Shown: positions 1-10,535 of the stretch, one piece after another
How positions within the stretch are numbered: position 1 is the stretch's first letter
Layout of the letters: each line of letters begins with the position of its first letter
Assembly: GCF_048128805.1 (NCBI RefSeq)
Contig: NC_136005.1
Span: 15,557,760-15,621,759 of the forward strand
DNA: 64,000 nucleotides
Direction of reading: 5' to 3'
Source of the DNA: Centroberyx gerrardi
Taxonomy: Eukaryota > Chordata > Actinopteri > Beryciformes > Berycidae
Notes under the pieces: model-generated
What the model was told of the DNA's origin: nothing
What the model saw: the letters and a program-made list of their open reading frames with translations, nothing else
The model's database searches: none
Translations under genes and position numbers: made by a program

Positions 1-1859
1 TTGATCAATCATCAACCTCCATTGCGTAAATGGTAAAGCCTGATTAGCTAATCAGTTTAAACAGGATTGAAGAATGGAGGTAGCAGGAAGAGAGAGGATC
101 TACTCTAGTCTACTCTGATTTCTCCCTGCGAAGAAGAGGTAAGGTTGATACAGTGTGTGTGTGAGGCATGTTTTAGCGGATGGTATAGCCTGTAAAGCGT
201 TAGTCTGATAAATTGTAATAAACTCCAACTGCTTCAAGATGTAACTACAGATGAATAAAAGTGACATTTTGCGGCCTTTTGGACTAGTTACAAGAGAGTA
301 GACATGAACATTTAGTTCATGGGCGTAGTACAGGCTTGCATCACCTGGTAGGATACAACCTCATTTGCAAAATTGCATAAGGGCCAATATTGCAGTTGAA
401 TCTAGAAGTTCATGGTTGAGATTTGTAAATTTGAATTTCTATCTCTTTCCTTAACTCTTGTTTATCAAAATGGTAGATAGCCATTTCTACTTTTGGTAGC
501 ACCCCTGCTGCTAAGGGCTAATGGTACTGACAGTTGGTATTTAAGCAGTGTTTTGATGCTGGCTGTAAGTTCTGCCTGAGTTCTATTGTTCTTAGTTTAA
601 GAGTGTGTTCACAGTGCTGCTTACCAATGTATGAATTGTAATTGTCTGTGAACCAACTGGGGCATGTGTTTTAGGAGATTTTAGTTGGATTCTACAGTGG
701 AGCTGAGTGCCGCCCTGGTGGGGGTTAGTCCGGTCCCTTCACTGCATGCTGAGTACAAGCACTGGGCACCTTGTAGCTTGATTTTGCTGTGGTTTAACTT
801 GATTTTGCTGTGGTTTAACTTGATTTTGCTGTGGTTTAAATTGGTTTTGCTGTGGTTACACAATTGAGTATTGCACCCCTTGGGCTTCCGCCCTCCTAGT
901 CTACCCCTGCTTCAGCGGCCCTCACCCACTCTAGTGCTCTACTATCTTACTGTAGTTTTAATAATTGTCCTAGTTTTATCCAGAGACTGGAAGTAGTTTA
1001 ATTAAAAGAAGATATTGTATTGTGTCATAACTACACAATACAATACAATTTGAATAAACTGTCTATTTTTCTACTGCTGACATAATAGCTTATGGCAGTC
1101 TTTCATTAATTTCATAACCCCTTTCTTCCCCAGCTCCTTCCAGTCTCCCTTTTTTGAATCTTAATAAATTACTTTTTTTTTTTATTTGGAAACACATCTC
1201 TGTCTTCCTTAGTGGATGAACCTATGCATACTACTTTGGGCATTTAGTCTCCTATCTGTGATATTTCCTTGGGTGAAATTCCCAAGGTGGCGTTGTCTGC
1301 TTCTCCTTTCCTTACCACCACGTCACGTTCGGTTTCAAACATGAGTGTAAAAGTTCTTGCTGGAAAATCCTTTTTAATTTTGTTTCTGAGAGTAAATGTG
1401 TAGGACTTCCTTCCTATATAAAGTTGTGACGGCTGTTCAGATCTGACTTGTGTTGATCCATCGCTTTTCTTCCCTTGCTGACAACCAGAAGGGTTTACTT
1501 TACTTTACATCAGACATTTCGACACTAGGGGCTCACAGATTTTCTGTGAATGCGGTGCTACTTGGCAGCCAAATTTGAAGCCCCGGATGTGGGAGCTTCA
1601 CACCAGCATGTGAAGGCACCAGAAGATTATTCCTTTCAAATTAGTGCATGCAGCATCCACAAAGTAGCCTAAGTGTGATTAAAAATAAACCGGTCTAAAG
1701 GGGACAGGGCCAAGAGGCAAACTAGAGGATGACGAAGCACTTAGAGTTTCAGTCCTCACTATAGCTTGTTCTGCTATAGCTGCTCTAGGTAGATTATGGG
1801 TGTTTTTATGCTTCCCTGCTGTGGCTCTGGTCGTGCGGCAGGGAGCAACCCACAGGTTC
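1..1859. other. Unassigned left flank, no gene seen
   Basis: I find no exon-like reading frame or recognisable protein here. The stretch at about 30-140 resembles the one at about 4878-4975, which starts each copy of the 2.3-kb repeat: both share a run around GATTAGCTAAT, a GAGAGAGGATC motif and a CTCTGATTTC motif. The two are therefore probably fragments of one dispersed repeat. A short 21-bp tandem repeat lies at 779-857. The rest shows nothing I can name. Confidence 0.5.
779..857. repeat. 21-bp tandem repeat, about 4 units
   Basis: A unit containing TGATTTTGCTGTGGTTTAA is repeated almost perfectly about four times in a row, the last unit being the most diverged. It is stop-poor on both strands, which explains two short open frames there; these are not genes. 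Confidence 0.85.
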
Positions 1860-4690
1860 TAGATCCTCCAAGGCCCCATCTGGCCTACCTGTATACCACT
1901 GGGTGACATCAACCACTGGCGTAGAATCTACTGGCTGTTCCTCCTGGCACACCAGGATCAAGGACCCATCCATCTGGTTGGGCCAGTTGAGCTAGACTTG
2001 CTGCTTGCGGCGTCTGGGGAAGGAAGTCTGGAGTGACGTTCTCAGGCCTTGGCCTAGAGGGAGATCGGTGGTGAGCAGCACATCGCATTTCAGTTCGATG
2101 GACCCTCCGCATTTCCCCCCCATCCTGAGGCAGCACCCTATACACCACCCCGCCTGTGTTCGGGGCTTCTGCCACCCTATACATCTCTGGAGCCTGAACA
2201 TCATGAATCTTGTTTCTCCCACAAACCTTGTGGTTCTTGAGGTAGACCAACTGTCCTACCTTCAATGGCGTGTCATTGATGTACTCGTGCACTTCTTTGG
2301 TAATCCGCCAATCTCTCCAAGTTCCTTTGGGTAGTGGCGTACATTGTTTGGAGTCTTTCTCGATGTTTGTGTATCCAGTCGTCGACAGATAACTCCAGCA
2401 GAGCTCCCGGCACTTCTGTTACCAAGAGAAAGTCAATGGGCAGTTGAGGTTGGACACCAAACATTAGCACATGTGGGCACTGACCTGTAGAGCGATTGAG
2501 TGGTAGTGCTATAAGCCCACACGAGCTGGGTCAGGTACTCAGGCTATCGATGCTTTTTTTCTGGTGACAGGCTCCACAGAAGGTCATGAAGTGTGCAGTT
2601 AGCCTCTCATCAGAGGCTGGCTCTAAAACCGTGAAATCAATGGCCAAGATTTCAAGTGGATGCGTGGACACTGGCCACTACTGTGCCCACATAAGTCTTC
2701 TCGGCAGGTTTCTCTGCTTTGGCCAGAGTGCATCATTCACAACTCTTACAATAGTTTTCTGTATCTACTCCCATTCTAGGCCAGTAATAGCACTGCCTAA
2801 TCAGTTCCATAATGCGCCTTATCCCTTGATGGCCACGCTGGTCATGCAAGCTCTCCAATACCTCTTTTCTTAACTGTTGTGGCAGCAGCAGCTGGTACAC
2901 CTCTCCTCCATCGCTGGCATACGTCAAGCACTACAGAAGCCCGTCTCGTTTCTGAATTCGGTTCCATTGGCGGATGAGTTCAACCACTTCAGGTATCAGA
3001 TGGCTCCTCATCGTGGTTTGGTTACCAAGTCATTGCGAGACCTGGCGGGTAGTGCACTCATGGTGTTCACAGAGACGACTGCTGGAGGGGTGCCAACTGC
3101 AATCTCAGTGGCACTGATGTCCCTGGCAAGATTTCCTCCAACTCCCCCAGTCTTGGTGAGCCTGTATATTGGCGAGAAAGAGCATCAGCATTTCCGTTAT
3201 TTCAACCAGGCTGGTAGCGTACCTCAAACTCAAAAGCTGCCAGCTAGGCAGCCCATCTTTGTTCCGTTGCTCCCAGCTTTGCAGTCTGGAAATGACTCAA
3301 TGGGTTGTTATCAGTATAAACAATGCATCTGTGTCCTAGCAAGTACTCCCTTAACTTATCCGAGAGGGCCCATTTTAAAGCTAGGAACTCCAGTTTCATT
3401 GAACTGTACTTCTCCATATTCTTTTCAGACTTCTTCAGCACACAGCTGGCAAATGCTATGGGCCTTAATTTCCCATCATACTTTTAAACTGCTTTTTGAA
3501 GTCTGCAAACGCCCGTGTAAGGTTTAGAAGTTAATTCATATATTTGAGTTAATTTACTAAAATATATATTTACAATGTTTATGTTTACACAGTTAACTAT
3601 TTATATATTTATGTTTACACAGTTATTTACATATTTACATGTTTAAATCTTTACATCGGCATCTTTAAAACAGTTACAATAATCTGCTGAATCTACCTCT
3701 GTGGTTCCCTCACATTTACCTCAGTCTAAGTCCTTCTTGCTTCTGATTGGTTAGTGCAGTCACATGGGAGTCAGAACAAGGAAGTGTTGTTGTTGTGAAG
3801 CTGATCAAGTGTGGAGAAAAGTAAAGTGCTGCTTAAGAAACTTATCCGTCTCCATCCGGCTGTTTCTTCTCATTAAGAGTGATCCAACCACCACCTATCG
3901 AACCCTCACGTTACACCAGTATAGGAGCACTCACCAGGGCTGATTTCAACCGAGTGAAACTCTGCTCACACTCTGCAGTCCAGCTCACTTGCGTGATGGT
4001 AGGAGATGCTCTGTGACCTGTTGGGGCGGCTTTGGTCAGAGTTGCTACCGGTTGAAGGAGGGCCACTGCCAACCTGGCAAAACCCTGTACAAATCTGCGG
4101 TAATAGGTTGTGAAACCTAGAAAGGACCGTAGTTCAGTGGTGTTACGAGGTCGCTGCCAATTGGCAACAGAAGAGATCTTTTCCGGATCCTGTGATCCGG
4201 AAAAGATATTGAGAGATATTGTACCTCCCTTTGGAAGAAGTGCCACTTTCTGAGTTTAGCCTTTAGCCCCATTTGCTGTTGTTGTTGTTGTGGGACAGAG
4301 TTAGAGAAAGTTATCACAACATCGAGGTACAACGGGACAGAGGTGATCTTGATGGAAGATTCATTCCATCAAGCACTGGAATGTTCCGGGGCATTAGACA
4401 AGCCAAATGACATCCTATTAAACTCAAACAGCCCAAAGGGTGTGCAGAATGCAGTTTCAGACTTGTCCATAGCAGCCATAGGAACCTGGTTAACCAATCG
4501 CCAGATCAATGGTAGAAAACCACTGTGCCCCAGTCAGTGCATCCAGGGACTCCTAAATACGAGGTAGGGGATAGGCATCCCTCCTCGTCCTTGCGTTTAG
4601 GCCCCTATAGTCAACACATAACCGAATCTCGTTTTTCTTTAGTACAATCACAAAAGCAAAAAGGCTACAACTCTCTTGAATGATATGATT
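1860..4690 (-). mobile_element. Ty3/Gypsy-type LTR retrotransposon pol fossil
   Basis: Reading on the - strand from right to left, the pol parts appear in Gypsy order. Reverse transcriptase is at about 4680-4340, and the RT-RNase H connection with a [12 protein letters not shown] motif at about 4246-3911. RNase H with YTDNNPLSHF is at about 3441-3244, the integrase zinc-binding part with GHQGIRR and YYWP at about 2927-2733, and the integrase tail with LVYLKNH and VHRTEM at about 2292-1909. This order (RT, RNase H, integrase) is that of Ty3/Gypsy. It is a broken fossil with several breaks and an inserted foreign segment. I could not place its own LTRs with confidence, so its age is unclear; the degree of decay suggests it is old. 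Confidence 0.9.
3516..3915. mobile_element. Foreign segment inside the Gypsy fossil, possibly a solo LTR
   Basis: This 400-bp AT-rich stretch separates the RNase H part from the RT connection part of the Gypsy fossil and has no pol similarity. It begins TGTAA and ends TTACA, which fits LTR-style TG...CA ends. However, the flanking five bases on the two sides do not match, so no target duplication supports the boundaries. It could also be another kind of insert. Confidence 0.4.
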
Positions 4691-5887
4691 GTCACTATTT
4701 ACTCTACTAGAATAGAAATCAGGCTGTTTTTATGCCTTTTTATTCTGTGAAGCACTTTGTAAACAGTCTTGTTAAAAGGTGCTATACAAATAAAGTTATT
4801 ATTTATTTATTTGGAGTGGGCCCCACCTCGCATTGCCTTTCTGAAAGTAGTGCAGAAAGGCATGGTAAGCGGGTGTAACATATAGGATAAAGCTGCCTGA
4901 TTAGCTAATAAGTTTAAACACGTTTCAGTGATGAAGAGAGAGGATCGATAGACTATAGGCCTTCTCTGATTTCATTCTCCCTGTGTTGATTACTGCCGTG
5001 CCAAAAACGTAACGGGCGCCGCTTTCTCCAATTAAGTGCCTGATTTATGAAGACCAATATGCAAAGAAAGTCAGTCGCAATTTTCTAATTAGAAGACCTG
5101 AGACGCAACCATATTCTCACTGCAGCTGAGCCAGAGGCCAGGAGATGAAGGGTGGCCACAAGTTTTGTCTGAGGTTCTGCTTCATTGACCTCCTAAAAGT
5201 AATGAGATTTTGATGTAAAAATACAACAAATTAAATTGGTAATATGATGATAAAATGAGCTAAAAAAAAAAGATTTAGTGTGACTTTAAAGTGAGGGTGA
5301 GCGAGTGAGAGTGTAGTGTGTGCATGTGTATTCAAGGAGAGAAGGAGGAAGAGAGAATTTGTGTGTTGAGGGAAAACTCCTTTTATCTTATAAAAGTGTC
5401 TCATCTGTCTGGAGCCTTAATCAATATAATTGGATGTTAATGTACACATCTATAAATATTTATTTATACTCTATTGAGACGTAATAGGCTACTATGGTGC
5501 GCTGAAAAGATTAAGGCGACCTTCAGAACACGTCTGAACACGTCTGAAAGACAGATCAGAGTATAAAACAAGCTTTAGTGTGGCTCAAGGCTGGGTTTGA
5601 ACCACCAATGTTATGTTCCATAGACCTGCGCATTACTGCTACGCTATATGACCAATTGCTAATGCTGAGCAAAATTTCTGTCCTATAAAAAACAGAAGCA
5701 CCCGAAGTGCTAAAAAAAAGAAAAAAGATGTTAAAAATTAAAATAAAGCTACATAAATGACGAAAACAGATAAAACAACAATAATGAATCATACTAGGCT
5801 ATTAATGTGGTCCACAGCATGGTTTTCTCCTGCTTCTGTGATAACAGTGTTCACTTGCTTCTGGCAGCTGAAGCCTGGGTTAAGAGA

Positions 5888-5913
5888 CACGTGCGCACGC
5901 GCGTGTGCACGTG
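5888..5913. repeat. CG/TG-rich imperfect palindrome
   Basis: This 26-bp stretch begins and ends with CACGTG, has ACGCGCGT at its centre, and equals its own reverse complement except for one mismatched pair. It alternates purine and pyrimidine, so it could form a hairpin or Z-DNA. It recurs at 8221-8246. Confidence 0.7.
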
Positions 5914-6291
5914 CAGTCGCAGGATGCGCACACAGTACGTACACACGAACGCCTGTGTGTTAAGAGTATGCATGGCTGAGTTGTACTAATCACACACAGA
6001 CACATACATACACATGTGGGACTTTTAGTAAATAATAACATGAGCGTATGTACGTGCGTGTTGTCCTCTGTGACCCTTTACACCCCCCATATAGTGTGTG
6101 TGTGTGTGTGTCCTTCGCATATCTCGAGAACCGTTCGTCCGATCGACTTCACACTTGGCGGGTGTATTGCTGGGGACCCAAGGACGTGCAGTGTCGGTTT
6201 TGGTGCAAGTTGGACACACGACACGTTCAATATTACTAAACTTTGAATAAACAAGCGGACAGCGCTCTGTGCAGCAGCAGGGCTCAAGCGG

Positions 6292-6728
6292 TACGGGCAC
6301 ACGCGGTTCTCGAGAAAGCTGCACTACGGGCACGAGCAGTACGGGCACGCGCGGTTCTCGAGAAAGCTGCACTACGGGCACGAGCAGTACAGGCACGCGC
6401 GGTTCTCGAGAAAGCTGCACTACGGGCACGAGCAGTACGGGCACGCGCGGTTCTCGAGAAAGCTGCACTACGGGCACGAGCAGTACGGGCACGCGCGGTT
6501 CTCGAGAAAGCTGCACTACGGGCACGAGCAGTACGGGCACGCGCGGTTCTCGAGAAAGCTGCACTACGGGCACGCGCGGTTCTCGAGAAAGCTGCACTAC
6601 GGGCACACGCGGTTCTCGAGAAAGCTGCACTGCGGGCACGAGCGGTTCTCGAGAAAGCTGCACTACGGGCACGCGCGGTTCTCGAGAAAGCTGCACTGCG
6701 GGCACGAGCGGTTCTCGAGAAAGCTGCA
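6292..6728. repeat. GC-rich minisatellite, 48/33-bp units
   Basis: There are eleven units, each with the core GGTTCTCGAGAAAGCTGCAC. The first five are 48 bp long (a 33-bp unit plus a 15-bp TACGGGCACGAGCAG spacer) and the last six are 33 bp without the spacer. Each core holds the perfect 10-bp palindrome TTCTCGAGAA. Every unit length is a multiple of three and no stops occur in several frames, so long artificial open frames arise on both strands. Confidence 0.95.
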
Positions 6729-6784
6729 AGCAGCAATCGGCCCGTTCCGGACAGGCACGTTTTGAACGGGCACTGCACTAGTCC

Positions 6785-7140
6785 CTAAAATTAGGCTTAA
6801 GAGTGGTGAGTCAGCATTTAGCTACCTTGGACCTAAACTGTGGAACTCCCTCCCAGATAAGTTAAGAGCCACTGATACACTCAGCACTTTCAAGAAACAT
6901 CTTAAAACATCTTTTTACCATTGCTTTTAATTAGGTGGTGGTAATTTGGTTTACATGTATTTAGTGTTTTTTTCTTTTACTTCTGCGTATTTAAATTTTA
7001 TCCTTCGTTGTCCTTTTTACTATTGTTTTTATAGTTTTACTCCTTTTATTTCTTTGTTTTTATGCCTTTTTATTCTGTGAAGCACTTTGTAAACAGTCTT
7101 GTTAAAAGGTGCTATACAAATAAAGTTATTATTATTTATT
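6785..7140 (+). mobile_element. LINE 3' end (L2-like), copy 1
   Basis: Translated on the + strand, about 6815-6930 reads like the C-terminus of a non-LTR reverse transcriptase, with YLGPKLWNSLPDKLR followed by STFKKHLKTSFYH. It is followed by a 3' tail with GCACTTTGTAAACAGTC, GTGCTATACAAATAAAG and a TTA/TTTA run, typical of fish L2-like elements. Only the 3' end is present, as expected for a 5'-truncated copy. Confidence 0.8.
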
Positions 7141-9386
7141 TATTTGGAGTGGGCCCCACCTCGCATTGCCTTTCTGAAAGTAGTGCAGAAAGGCATGGTA
7201 AGCGGGTGTAACATATAGGATAAAGCTGCCTGATTAGCTAATAAGTTTAAACACGTTTCAGTGATGAAGAGAGAGGATCGATAGACTATAGGCCTTCTCT
7301 GATTTCATTCTCCCTGTGTTGATTACTGCCGTGCCAAAAACGTAACGGGCGCCGCTTTCTCCAATTAAGTGCCTGATTTATGAAGACCAATATGCAAAGA
7401 AAGTCAGTCGCAATTTTCTAATTAGAAGACCTGAGACGCAACCATATTCTCACTGCAGCTGAGCCAGAGGCCAGGAGATGAAGGGTGGCCACAAGTTTTG
7501 TCTGAGGTTCTGCTTCATTGACCTCCTAAAAGTAATGAGATTTTGATGTAAAAATACAACAAATTAAATTGGTAATATGATGATAAAATGAGCTAAAAAA
7601 AAAAGATTTAGTGTGACTTTAAAGTGAGGGTGAGCGAGTGAGAGTGTAGTGTGTGCATGTGTATTCAAGGAGAGAAGGAGGAAGAGAGAATTTGTGTGTT
7701 GAGGGAAAACTCCTTTTATCTTATAAAAGTGTCTCATCTGTCTGGAGCCTTAATCAATATAATTGGATGTTAATGTACACATCTATAAATATTTATTTAT
7801 ACTCTATTGAGACGTAATAGGCTACTATGGTGCGCTGAAAAGATTAAGGCGACCTTCAGAACACGTCTGAACACGTCTGAAAGACAGATCAGAGTATAAA
7901 ACAAGCTTTAGTGTGGCTCAAGGCTGGGTTTGAACCACCAATGTTATGTTCCATAGACCTGCGCATTACTGCTACGCTATATGACCAATTGCTAATGCTG
8001 AGCAAAATTTCTGTCCTATAAAAAACAGAAGCACCCGAAGTGCTAAAAAAAAGAAAAAAGATGTTAAAAATTAAAATAAAGCTACATAAATGACGAAAAC
8101 AGATAAAACAACAATAATGAATCATACTAGGCTATTAATGTGGTCCACAGCATGGTTTTCTCCTGCTTCTGTGATAACAGTGTTCACTTGCTTCTGGCAG
8201 CTGAAGCCTGGGTTAAGAGACACGTGCGCACGCGCGTGTGCACGTGCAGTCGCAGGATGCGCACACAGTACGTACACACGAACGCCTGTGTGTTAAGAGT
8301 ATGCATGGCTGAGTTGTACTAATCACACACAGACACATACATACACATGTGGGACTTTTAGTAAATAATAACATGAGCGTATGTACGTGCGTGTTGTCCT
8401 CTGTGACCCTTTACACCCCCCATATAGTGTGTGTGTGTGTGTGTCCTTCGCATATCTCGAGAACCGTTCGTCCGATCGACTTCACACTTGGCGGGTGTAT
8501 TGCTGGGGACCCAAGGACGTGCAGTGTCGGTTTTGGTGCAAGTTGGACACACGACACGTTCAATATTACTAAACTTTGAATAAACAAGCGGACAGCGCTC
8601 TGTGCAGCAGCAGGGCTCAAGCGGTACGGGCACACGCGGTTCTCGAGAAAGCTGCACTACGGGCACGAGCAGTACGGGCACGCGCGGTTCTCGAGAAAGC
8701 TGCACTACGGGCACGAGCAGTACAGGCACGCGCGGTTCTCGAGAAAGCTGCACTACGGGCACGAGCAGTACGGGCACGCGCGGTTCTCGAGAAAGCTGCA
8801 CTACGGGCACGAGCAGTACGGGCACGCGCGGTTCTCGAGAAAGCTGCACTACGGGCACGAGCAGTACGGGCACGCGCGGTTCTCGAGAAAGCTGCACTAC
8901 GGGCACGCGCGGTTCTCGAGAAAGCTGCACTACGGGCACACGCGGTTCTCGAGAAAGCTGCACTGCGGGCACGAGCGGTTCTCGAGAAAGCTGCACTACG
9001 GGCACGCGCGGTTCTCGAGAAAGCTGCACTGCGGGCACGAGCGGTTCTCGAGAAAGCTGCAAGCAGCAATCGGCCCGTTCCGGACAGGCACGTTTTGAAC
9101 GGGCACTGCACTAGTCCCTAAAATTAGGCTTAAGAGTGGTGAGTCAGCATTTAGCTACCTTGGACCTAAACTGTGGAACTCCCTCCCAGATAAGTTAAGA
9201 GCCACTGATACACTCAGCACTTTCAAGAAACATCTTAAAACATCTTTTTACCATTGCTTTTAATTAGGTGGTGGTAATTTGGTTTACATGTATTTAGTGT
9301 TTTTTTCTTTTACTTCTGCGTATTTAAATTTTATCCTTCGTTGTCCTTTTTACTATTGTTTTTATAGTTTTACTCCTTTTATTTCT
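7054..9386. repeat. 2.33-kb tandem repeat, copy 2
   Basis: This second full copy has a period of 2333 bp relative to copy 1. All the open frames of copy 1 recur here with the same translations. Its minisatellite is at 8625-9061, its imperfect palindrome at 8221-8246, and its LINE 3' end at about 9118-9470. Such identity over 2.3 kb implies either a very recent duplication, ongoing homogenisation, or an assembly duplicate. Confidence 0.93.
8625..9061. repeat. GC-rich minisatellite, second copy
   Basis: This minisatellite has the same 5 x 48 plus 6 x 33 bp structure as the one in repeat copy 1, including the single variant unit that begins TACAGGCAC. The identical order of variants shows it was copied as part of the 2.3-kb unit and has not mutated since. 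Confidence 0.95.
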
Positions 9387-9473
9387 TTGTTTTTATGCCT
9401 TTTTATTCTGTGAAGCACTTTGTAAACAGTCTTGTTAAAAGGTGCTATACAAATAAAGTTATTATTATTTATT
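9118..9473 (+). mobile_element. LINE 3' end (L2-like), copy 2
   Basis: This is an identical LINE 3' end, carried in the second copy of the 2.3-kb repeat. It shows the same YLGPKLWNSLP motif and AATAAAG tail. Confidence 0.8.
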
Positions 9474-10241
9474 TATTTGGAGTGGGCCCCACCTCGCATT
9501 GCCTTTCTGAAAGTAGTGCAGAAAGGCATGGTAAGCGGGTGTAACATATAGGATAAAGCTGCCTGATTAGCTAATAAGTTTAAACACGTTTCAGTGATGA
9601 AGAGAGAGGATCGATAGACTATAGGCCTTCTCTGATTTCATTCTCCCTGTGTTGATTACTGCCGTGCCAAAAACGTAACGGGCGCCGCTTTCTCCAATTA
9701 AGTGCCTGATTTATGAAGACCAATATGCAAAGAAAGTCAGTCGCAATTTTCTAATTAGAAGACCTGAGACGCAACCATATTCTCACTGCAGCTGAGCCAG
9801 AGGCCAGGAGATGAAGGGTGGCCACAAGTTTTGTCTGAGGTTCTGCTTCATTGACCTCCTAAAAGTAATGAGATTTTGATGTAAAAATACAACAAATTAA
9901 ATTGGTAATATGATGATAAAATGAGCTAAAAAAAAAAGATTTAGTGTGACTTTAAAGTGAGGGTGAGCGAGTGAGAGTGTAGTGTGTGCATGTGTATTCA
10001 AGGAGAGAAGGAGGAAGAGAGAATTTGTGTGTTGAGGGAAAACTCCTTTTATCTTATAAAAGTGTCTCATCTGTCTGGAGCCTTAATCAATATAATTGGA
10101 TGTTAATGTACACATCTATAAATATTTATTTATACTCTATTGAGACGTAATAGGCTACTATGGTGCGCTGAAAAGATTAAGGCGACCTTCAGAACACGTC
10201 TGAACACGTCTGAAAGACAGATCAGAGTATAAAACAAGCTT
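9387..10241. repeat. 2.33-kb tandem repeat, partial copy 3
   Basis: The third copy follows the first two base for base and stops abruptly after AAAACAAGCTT, corresponding to about 5577 in copy 1. The following bases, TAATCAATATAATT, also occur inside the repeat at about 5418, so the junction with the unique flank of gene A may have formed through short homology or a small internal rearrangement. Confidence 0.9.
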
Positions 10242-10535
10242 AATCAATATAATTATCCTTGATTGACTCAAGCACCTTAACGACCTTGTTTCTACACAAA
10301 CCATTAACTCAAAGACAATGGGAGTATCCTTACCATGAATTGAAAGTCAGTCACACACTCAACATAATACTGCCTCATTCATCACTGCAACACAGTACAC
10401 AGCTTTTCCTCCTCCGCCTTTCTTCTTACCCCAGTTCCACCCCAAGTATGTTGGCTCTAATCTCACCTCTATATCTCAGACCAAAACTTGTCATCAGAAT
10501 AACCATCTCTCCTCTTTCTCTGCTTCGCCTACAGC
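10242..10535 (+). promoter_or_regulatory. Unique 5' flank of FMO gene A
   Basis: About 290 bp separate the tandem array from the first coding exon. The end of this stretch is pyrimidine-rich and finishes CTACAG one base before ATG, so it looks like an intron end with splice acceptor, as in other FMO genes whose first exon is noncoding. No first exon resembling those of P or B is visible here, so gene A's true promoter is not located. Confidence 0.5.

Larger units (their letters stand above)
4724..7053. repeat. 2.33-kb tandem repeat, copy 1
   Basis: This is the first full copy of a head-to-tail repeat. It starts inside the tail of a LINE (from TGTTTTTATGCC), and then holds AT-rich unique sequence, a CG/TG-rich imperfect palindrome at 5888-5913, a GC-rich minisatellite at 6292-6728 and a LINE 3' end from about 6785. 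It is 3 bp shorter than copy 2 because of one ATT unit in the LINE tail; otherwise I see essentially identical sequence. No protein-coding gene is recognised. The many overlapping open frames come from the stop-free minisatellite. Confidence 0.93.

Noticed and set aside
2877-3527. 216-codon open frame on the + strand
   Set aside because: It is antisense to the Gypsy integrase and RNase H regions, which have clear domain motifs on the - strand.
5757-5989. Short frames in the CG/TG-rich palindromic stretch of the 2.3-kb repeat
   Set aside because: They are below convincing length, of low complexity, and have no family match.
6292-6728. CRISPR-like array of repeats and spacers
   Set aside because: The 'spacers' are either absent or the same 15 bp each time, and the genome is vertebrate. 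It is a minisatellite.
6025-6788. Long open frames on both strands over the minisatellite (up to 234 codons), repeated at 8358-9121
   Set aside because: They arise because unit lengths are multiples of three and lack stops. Composition is purely repetitive, and overlapping frames on both strands are equally long.
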